NCBI GenBank assembly: GCA_050945275.1
Contig: JBMNSQ010000054.1
Span: 1 to 10,752 of the forward strand
DNA length: 10,752 bases
DNA from: JAAYWY01 sp050945275
Lineage (GTDB): Bacteria > Bacillota > DTU030 > DUMP01
Reading direction: 5' to 3'
The position numbers and the translations under genes were made by a program. The number at the start of each line of letters is the position of its first letter. Within the stretch, counting starts at the first letter, position 1. Below the pieces are notes generated by a model, which saw only the letters and a program-made list of their open reading frames with translations, was not told where the DNA came from and made no database searches. This document shows, piece after piece, positions 7,076 through 10,752 of this stretch.

Positions 7076-7081
7076 CAAATT

Positions 7082-7110
7082 GTAATACTTTCATTGGTTA
7101 CATTAGACAA
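7082..7110 (-). promoter_or_regulatory. Promoter of the riboswitch-ATPase transcript
   Basis: On the minus strand TTGTCT (7105-7110) and TATTAC (7082-7087) are separated by exactly 17 nt, with 4 of 6 matches to each consensus hexamer. The start would fall near 7075, which is just where the aptamer P1 begins. That positional fit raises confidence in both calls. Confidence 0.65.
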
Positions 7111-7233
7111 CGCCGATCACGGATACGATCGATAACGCGCCGAGCACCCAAAGGGCGGTTGTCAGTAAGCTTTCTGAGCCTGTGCTGCCCTCGCCCTAAA
7201 AAGAGCCACGTCACCCATAAAACTGCCGCCAGC

Positions 7234-7274
7234 TGTAACATCATATGCCACCTTGCAACATCATATATCCACCT
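7234..7274. repeat. Two adjacent imperfect 20/21-nt direct repeats
   Basis: TGTAACATCATATGCCACCT (7234-7253) is followed immediately by a 21-nt near-copy (7254-7274) that differs by one substitution near the start and a small change around ATATATC. The pair lies between the UPF0180 gene and the promoter of the ATPase leader. The rest of 7111-7320 shows no gene or further structure that I can support. The pair could be a binding site or a chance slippage duplication. Confidence 0.55.
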
Positions 7275-7320
7275 CGGGACTTACATTCGTGACCGAAGCT
7301 ACTTTTCCCTGCTGCCTGTC

Positions 7321-7560
7321 TTAAATTCGCCGGTCTAAATCTGTGAGCACATCCTTTGGTGACCTCCCCTGGACAGAAATCACCGGTACACCGGTATGAG
7401 GCTCAGTAAAGCCAAGAAAATCCTGGTCAATGCCACTTATTATCACAGCGTCAGCATTGTGAAGACCACCGGCAAAATCCACCACCTTATAACCATAACG
7501 ACTAAGATGGGCCTTAACATTATCTAATCCGTCTTCAACAGCTACCGTTCGTTCCGACAT
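7321..7560 (-). CDS. UPF0180 (YkuS-like) family protein, function unknown
   Basis: A 79-residue protein resembling the UPF0180/YkuS family: an N-terminal VAVEDGLDNVKAHL segment, GYKVVDF, AVIISGIDQDFLGF and PVISVQGRSPKDV follow the family plan of an alternating alpha/beta domain. The frame is open to an upstream ATG at 7617, but the ATG at 7560 is chosen because GGGAGG lies a few nt upstream and the family's N-terminus starts here. There is no CxxC pair of the kind remembered in the Bacillus homologue's mid-region. The gene appears to stand alone on the minus strand, and no terminator was recognised after it. Function is not known for the family. Confidence 0.75.
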   Translation of the reverse strand: MSERTVAVEDGLDNVKAHLSRYGYKVVDFAGGLHNADAVIISGIDQDFLGFTEPHTGVPVISVQGRSPKDVLTDLDRRI

Positions 7561-7735
7561 ATATACACCTCCCTGACATAATCTACTGCTAGATTGTCCG
7601 AGAGCAAGTTCTTTCATTCAACAACACATCCTAAGAAATTGCCGGATTTTCACACGGTCTGCCGGTCCCACCGCTTACTGAAGACCTATTGGAAGGGTAG
7701 CCTTTTACGGCCGCCCGATACCAAAATATTTCCTA

Positions 7736-7763
7736 TTGACATGGCTCCCGCCTACGGTATACT
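7736..7763 (+). promoter_or_regulatory. Strong vegetative promoter of the sdpRI pair
   Basis: A perfect TTGACA (7736-7741) and TATACT (7758-7763, 5 of 6) are spaced by 16 nt on the plus strand, giving a start near 7770, about 50 nt before the sdpR start codon. This is the best SigA-type promoter in the window. Strong intrinsic activity fits a gene pair held down by its own repressor. Confidence 0.8.
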
Positions 7764-7769
7764 AAAAGT

Positions 7770-7795
7770 AATTAGATGTGTACCTAATTATCTAA
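7770..7795 (+). promoter_or_regulatory. Nested inverted repeats at the sdpRI transcription start, candidate operator
   Basis: AATTAG (7770-7775) and CTAATT (7784-7789) are perfect inverted arms. A second pair, TTAGAT (7772-7777) and ATCTAA (7790-7795), overlaps it with a different axis. They sit just after the -10 box, where a bound dimer would block initiation. Autorepression by the ArsR/SdpR-type protein encoded next is the natural reading. The repressor assignment is inference. Confidence 0.6.
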
Positions 7796-7819
7796 CCTTC
7801 CTAGTAGGAGGAATTGGCT

Positions 7820-8146
7820 TTGTCGTTTAATTTGGTGTTTAAGGCCCTGTCCGACAGTACGCGGAGACGGATTTTAGAACTACTGCGCGCCAGAGACCTT
7901 ACAGCCGGTGAAATTGCTAACCACTTTTCCATTTCTAAACCAAGCATTTCCCATCACTTAGGCGTCCTTAAGCAAGCTAACTTGGTTAGCGATGAACGCC
8001 AAGGACAAAATATCATGTACTCCCTGAACACTACTGTGTTTCAAGAAGCTTTGGCCTGGTTACTTGCTCTTTCCGACAGTAGCCCGACAGACAGCAATTT
8101 GGGAACTAAGCCCAGCGAGGAGGGAATACTAGATGACCAAGAATAA
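7820..8146 (+). CDS. sdpR: SdpR-like ArsR-family transcriptional repressor
   Basis: A 108-residue winged-helix repressor. TTG at 7820 is taken as the start because AGGAGG (7806-7811) is 8 nt upstream. Another TTG at 7814 would leave only 2 nt. The domain is canonical: FKALSDSTRRRILELL (7-22), LTAGEIANHF, then the recognition helix region SKPSISHHLGVLKQANLV (39-56) and the wing. There are no metal-binding cysteines of the ArsR/SmtB sensors. This fits the SdpR type, in which the partner membrane protein SdpI sequesters the repressor. The C-terminal 25 residues are polar and probably disordered. The gene overlaps sdpI by 14 nt, indicating co-translation. Confidence 0.88.
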   Translation: MSFNLVFKALSDSTRRRILELLRARDLTAGEIANHFSISKPSISHHLGVLKQANLVSDERQGQNIMYSLNTTVFQEALAWLLALSDSSPTDSNLGTKPSEEGILDDQE

Positions 8147-8807
8147 AACCACCTATCACCTAAGCTGGCAACAGCTCAAGAAGGATTGGCCCCTATGGCT
8201 GCTCATGCTAGTCGGTTTACTAGTGGGCTTGTATCTTAAGCCGCAACTATCTGATAGAGTGCCTATTCATTGGAACATTCGCGGGGAAGTGGACGGTTGG
8301 GCCACCTCTAGCTACGCCGTCTGGTTTTCCCCACTTCTAACCATAGGGTTGTATCTTATGTTAATCTTGTTACCTTATCTGGATCCCAAGAGAGCCAATT
8401 ATTTGCGCTTTACTTCCACCTACCAACACATTAAGCTTTTGTTGGTACTATTTTTCACCGGTCTTCATCTGACTGTCCTGGCGGCTGGCCTGGGTTATCA
8501 AAATGTGCCGTCACTGTTTATCCGTATCGCCATGCCACTACTTTTCATTTTCTTCGGCAACGTGATGGGACAAATCCGACATAATTATTTTGTCGGTATT
8601 CGTACCCCCTGGACCATAGCCAGCCCGGAGGTATGGCGCCAGACCCATCGGTTAGCCGCTAAGATATGGGTTATAGGCGGTTTAATTGGTCTGGTGGCTG
8701 CTTTCTTGCCTAGCAAATATGGCTTCACCATCCTGATGGGGGCTCTATTTGTTGCTGCCTTTGTCCCGGTAGTTCAATCGTACCTTCTTTATCGGCGGCT
8801 AGACTAA
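8133..8807 (+). CDS. sdpI: SdpI-like immunity/signalling integral membrane protein
   Basis: A 224-residue membrane protein with about six hydrophobic segments (roughly 20-36, 62-82, 100-121, 128-146, 175-192, 198-219). The N-terminal DUF1648 signature is PIHWNIRGEVDGWA (44-57). The SdpI signature is NYFVGIRTPWTIASPEVW followed by RQTHRLA (151-175). In Bacillus subtilis, SdpI gives immunity to the secreted toxin SDP and, when toxin-bound, captures SdpR at the membrane to relieve repression. GAGGAGGG lies 8 nt before the ATG, inside the end of sdpR. No sdpABC toxin genes are seen in the window, so it may be a stand-alone immunity pair or may sense another peptide. Confidence 0.9.
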   Translation: MTKNKTTYHLSWQQLKKDWPLWLLMLVGLLVGLYLKPQLSDRVPIHWNIRGEVDGWATSSYAVWFSPLLTIGLYLMLILLPYLDPKRANYLRFTSTYQHIKLLLVLFFTGLHLTVLAAGLGYQNVPSLFIRIAMPLLFIFFGNVMGQIRHNYFVGIRTPWTIASPEVWRQTHRLAAKIWVIGGLIGLVAAFLPSKYGFTILMGALFVAAFVPVVQSYLLYRRLD

Positions 8808-8981
8808 GGTCCCAGCGTAGTGGTAACCCCCTGAAGTCGCCCAGTTCCTATCGGACGGGAGGGCACCTGGAATCGGGCAACCACAGAGGGTTGCCCCTAC
8901 ACAAGGCATATTAGATGTAGGGGTGTAGGGGCGGGCCTCATCCTTCGGATACAGGCCGTGCCCGCCCGTGCATTTGGAACC

Positions 8982-9169
8982 GGGCAACCGTAAGGGCTAC
9001 CCCTACCCCAATCCACAGCTAGTTCCGTAGGGGAGGGCCTCTGTGCCCTCCCATGCACCTGGGATCGGGCAACCACAGAGGGTTGCCCCTACACAAAGCC
9101 CGCAGTTGTTCCGTAGGCGAGGGCCTCATCCTTCGGATACAGGCCGTGCCCACCCGTGCACTTGGAATC
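8982..9169. repeat. 188-bp higher-order repeat unit, copy 1
   Basis: It starts at a GGGCAACCGTAAGGGCTACC core and runs through a GGGCCTCTGTGCCC hairpin, a second GGGCAACC/GGTTGCCC hairpin and a GGGCCTC...GTGCCC hairpin with an ATCCTTCGGATACAGGCC insertion. The first ~110 bp match copy 2 almost perfectly, with the only differences seen being an AGCTAG/AACTAG change and an ACAG/GCAG change. Confidence 0.85.
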
Positions 9170-9345
9170 GGGCAACCGTAAGGGCTACCCCTACCCCAAT
9201 CCACAACTAGTTCCGTAGGGGAGGGCCTCTGTGCCCTCCCATGCACCTGGGATCGGGCAACCGCAGAGGGTTGCCCCTACACAAAGCATATTAGATGTAG
9301 GGGTGTAGGGGCGGGCCTCCGTGCCCGGCCCGTGCATTTGGAATC
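9170..9345. repeat. 188-bp higher-order repeat unit, copy 2 (176 bp)
   Basis: Near-identical to copy 1 over its first ~110 bp. It then switches to the variant spacer GCATATTAGATGTAGGGG, which is also seen at about 8907 in the partial upstream unit but absent from copy 1. It lacks the ATCCTTCGGAT insertion. The mosaic pattern suggests exchange between units. Confidence 0.8.
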
Positions 9346-9475
9346 GGGCAACTGCAGAGGGTTGCCCCTACACAAAGCCCGCAGTGTTTTTGTGGGGGCA
9401 ACCCTCATCCTTAGGATACAGGCCGTGCCCTCCCGTCTAGCCTTCAATGTGAAACCAAAGTTAAGAGGTGTTGGC

Positions 9476-10237
9476 ATGATCAAATTAGCGCACGTATCGA
9501 AATCCTACCCCCGCAGCCTGGTAAAAGCCGTGGACGATCTTTCCCTGGAAGTTCGCTCCGGTGAGATTTTTGGCTTCCTCGGCCCCAACGGAGCTGGTAA
9601 AACTACCACCATTAACATGCTGGTAGGTCTACTTCTTCCTGACAGTGGCCAGGTAGAAGTGGCCGGAATTGATGTGGTGCATAACCCACTGGCGGCTAAA
9701 CGACGTTTTGGTTTTGTCCCAGACAATCCTGAGGTGTGGGAACGGCTCACTGGCAGAGAATACCTTAACTTTTTAGGAAATGTCTACGAAGTTCCGGCTA
9801 AAGTACGCTGGGAGCGATTAGAACCGCTACTGGAAGCCTTTGAGATAAACCAGGTAATAGACGACCCACTAAAAAGCTATTCTCACGGTATGCGCCAAAA
9901 GATAGTAGTCTCCGGGGCGTTACTACCAAAGCCGCCGGTTTTAATTTTAGATGAACCTCTCGTAGGCCTGGATCCGCGCTCCGCCTATATTCTAAAAGAT
10001 ATTTTGCGCCAACACGCCGAAGCGGGCAACACTGTCTTTTTCTCTACCCATATACTAGAGGTAGCCGAACGCTTTTGCCATCGAGTAGCTATCATTAATC
10101 GTGGGCAGCTGATAGCGTGTGGCACCTTAGACGAAATACAGTCCCAGGTGGCCGGCGAAGCCAAAGAAAGCCTGGAAAAAGTTTTTCTAACTCTCACCGA
10201 GGCCCGTTTACCCGAAGGGGACAGAGACAAATGGTGA
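9476..10237 (+). CDS. ABC transporter ATP-binding protein (exporter type)
   Basis: A 253-residue nucleotide-binding subunit. The ATG at 9476 is preceded by AGAGGTG. An open frame extends left to 9332, but that part is repeat sequence. Motifs: Walker A GPNGAGKT (36-43), Q-loop region FVPDNPEVW (80-88) in which the usual Gln is Asp83, signature YSHGMRQK (135-142) replacing LSGGQ, Walker B VLILDEP (155-161) and switch His192 in STH. The signature and Q-loop variants resemble those of EcsA/ABC-2-type export systems. It overlaps the following permease gene by 7 nt, so the two form one transporter. Its substrate cannot be read from the sequence. It follows sdpRI in the same direction but across 668 bp of mainly repeat DNA, so a link to peptide resistance is speculation. 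Confidence 0.92.
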   Translation: MIKLAHVSKSYPRSLVKAVDDLSLEVRSGEIFGFLGPNGAGKTTTINMLVGLLLPDSGQVEVAGIDVVHNPLAAKRRFGFVPDNPEVWERLTGREYLNFLGNVYEVPAKVRWERLEPLLEAFEINQVIDDPLKSYSHGMRQKIVVSGALLPKPPVLILDEPLVGLDPRSAYILKDILRQHAEAGNTVFFSTHILEVAERFCHRVAIINRGQLIACGTLDEIQSQVAGEAKESLEKVFLTLTEARLPEGDRDKW

Positions 10238-10752
10238 AACTATGGGCAACCTTCAAACTCCTTCTTATCTCCAACTATTTCACCTGGCGTACGGCAAAAG
10301 GCGTCAGCAAAAAACAGATCGGTTTGCTGGTACTGGTAGGTCTTTCGCTGCTACCATTTCTGCGCCTGCTCTTTGAGCTTTCTAGCAGTGTCTACCAAGC
10401 AGCTACTATGCTCGGTGATCCGTCGCTGACACTGCTTCTAGCTGCCGCTGCGGGCCTATTTACAGTGCTGGTGTTTGGCGTGCCGTATTTAGCGTCAGCC
10501 TTCTACTACGAAGACGACTTTACTCGCTTAGCCCCGCTTCCTCTGGCACCGTGGCAACTGGCAGGGGCTAAACTTCTGATGGTTTGGCTGGGGGAACTGT
10601 TAACCCTTCTTCTTACCGTAGCCCCCTTGCTAGTAGTATATGGCCTTCGGGCTCGTCCCCAACCTTGGTATTGGCTGCTTCTTCCTTTAATGTATCTACT
10701 GCTCCCGGCCTTGCCACTGGCAGTCGCTACACCGGTGACAGCCTTGGTAATG
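10231..10752 (+). CDS. ABC transporter permease (5' part, cut off by the window)
   Basis: 174 codons are present from the ATG at 10231, which overlaps the ATPase stop codon region (7-nt overlap), and the gene continues off the right edge. After a short cytoplasmic start (MVKLWATFKLLLISNYFTWR) there are four strongly hydrophobic segments, roughly at residues 33-50, 70-90, 109-130 and 149-170, and a conserved-looking YYEDDFTRLAPLPLAPWQ loop between the second and third. That loop, with a cytoplasmic D-x-x-x-L-x-PLPL type motif, is seen in large ABC exporter permeases. It is the membrane partner of the preceding ATPase. Family membership is inferred from topology and context. Confidence 0.85.
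   Translation, partial: MVKLWATFKLLLISNYFTWRTAKGVSKKQIGLLVLVGLSLLPFLRLLFELSSSVYQAATMLGDPSLTLLLAAAAGLFTVLVFGVPYLASAFYYEDDFTRLAPLPLAPWQLAGAKLLMVWLGELLTLLLTVAPLLVVYGLRARPQPWYWLLLPLMYLLLPALPLAVATPVTALVM

Larger units (their letters stand above)
8854..9437. repeat. Composite palindromic repeat array bounded by a 13-bp inverted repeat
   Basis: This GC-rich, non-coding 584-bp block fills most of the gap between sdpI and the ABC transporter genes. It contains GGGCAAC cores at 8875, 8982, 9067, 9170, 9255 and 9346, and a variant core at 9396. Four of them (8875, 9067, 9255, 9346) face GGTTGCCC a few nt later to form perfect or near-perfect hairpins ending CCCCTAC. The other two (8982, 9170) face GGGCTACCCC. 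They alternate with GTAGGGG-AGGGCC-type hairpins. GACGGGAGGGCAC at 8854-8866 is the exact reverse complement of 9425-9437, so the block has terminal inverted repeats. No target-site duplication was found. Open frames across it on the minus strand are repeats translated, not genes. It resembles dispersed MITE-like palindromic families. The flanks (8808-8853, 9438-9475) hold nothing recognised except the next ribosome binding site. Confidence 0.88.

Noticed and set aside
7006..7338. 110-residue plus-strand open frame upstream of the UPF0180 stop
   Set aside because: It runs antisense through the Mn2+ riboswitch and its promoter, the composition is not protein-like, and no ribosome binding site precedes it.
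7594..7830. 78-residue plus-strand open frame before sdpR
   Set aside because: It covers the sdpRI promoter, the operator and the sdpR ribosome binding site, and resembles no protein.
8854..9437. CRISPR array
   Set aside because: Repeats are spaced irregularly (about 85-107 nt), the intervals are themselves repeated rather than unique spacers, and no cas genes are present.
9332..9475. N-terminal extension of the ABC ATPase by 48 residues
   Set aside because: The extension is encoded by repeat DNA. The ATG at 9476 has AGAGGTG upstream and starts at the family's normal N-terminus.
8799..9483. Minus-strand frames of 62, 75 and 68 residues with repeated peptides
   Set aside because: They are translations of the palindromic repeats; the shared peptides follow the DNA repeat units, and no ribosome binding sites are seen.

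Overview
The window comes from an anaerobic, endospore-forming Bacillota (Clostridia-type) chromosome. Three things point there: a selenium-dependent glycine reductase (grd) locus with its thioredoxin pair, a YyaC-type spore protease gene, and AGGAGG-type ribosome binding sites, TTG/GTG starts and regulatory RNAs typical of the phylum. No genus can be named safely from this sequence alone.

Layout. (1) Bases 1-3200, minus strand: the 5' part of a grd operon. A promoter near 3190 reads through a tandem glycine riboswitch (about 2945-3136), which has a terminator-type expression platform (2898-2947), into grdX, trxB, trxA and a 3'-truncated grdE that runs off the left edge. The riboswitch senses the substrate. 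TrxB/TrxA supply reducing power. GrdE carries the NCVSAC site at which the pyruvoyl group is expected to form. The remaining grd genes should lie to the left, outside the window. (2) Bases 3240-4052, plus strand: a possible forespore-type promoter, a 46-residue zinc-ribbon-like small gene and yyaC. They end in a hairpin that overlaps the tail of the next, convergent gene. (3) Bases 4049-7110, minus strand: a P2A-type cation ATPase whose long leader holds a yybP-ykoY (Mn2+) riboswitch. Its P1 strand is shared with a strong intrinsic terminator, and a 17-bp-spaced promoter starts right at the aptamer. The pump is therefore probably a Mn2+ (or Mn2+/Ca2+) exporter induced by Mn2+. (4) Bases 7321-7560, minus strand: a small UPF0180 (YkuS-like) gene. 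(5) Bases 7736-8807, plus strand: a near-consensus promoter and nested inverted repeats (candidate operator), followed by an sdpR-like ArsR-family repressor and an sdpI-like immunity membrane protein. No SDP toxin gene is seen. (6) Bases 8854-9437: a GC-rich array of palindromic repeats with a 188-bp higher-order period, bounded by a perfect 13-bp inverted repeat. (7) Bases 9476 to the right edge, plus strand: an ABC exporter ATPase and its overlapping, truncated permease gene.

The most noteworthy items are the Mn2+ riboswitch on a SERCA-like pump that keeps both cation sites, the composite palindromic array, the zinc-ribbon gene coupled to yyaC behind a sporulation-like promoter, and the non-canonical active site (CAPC) of the grd-linked thioredoxin. 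All assignments come from reading the sequence and recalling family motifs. No database search was run.
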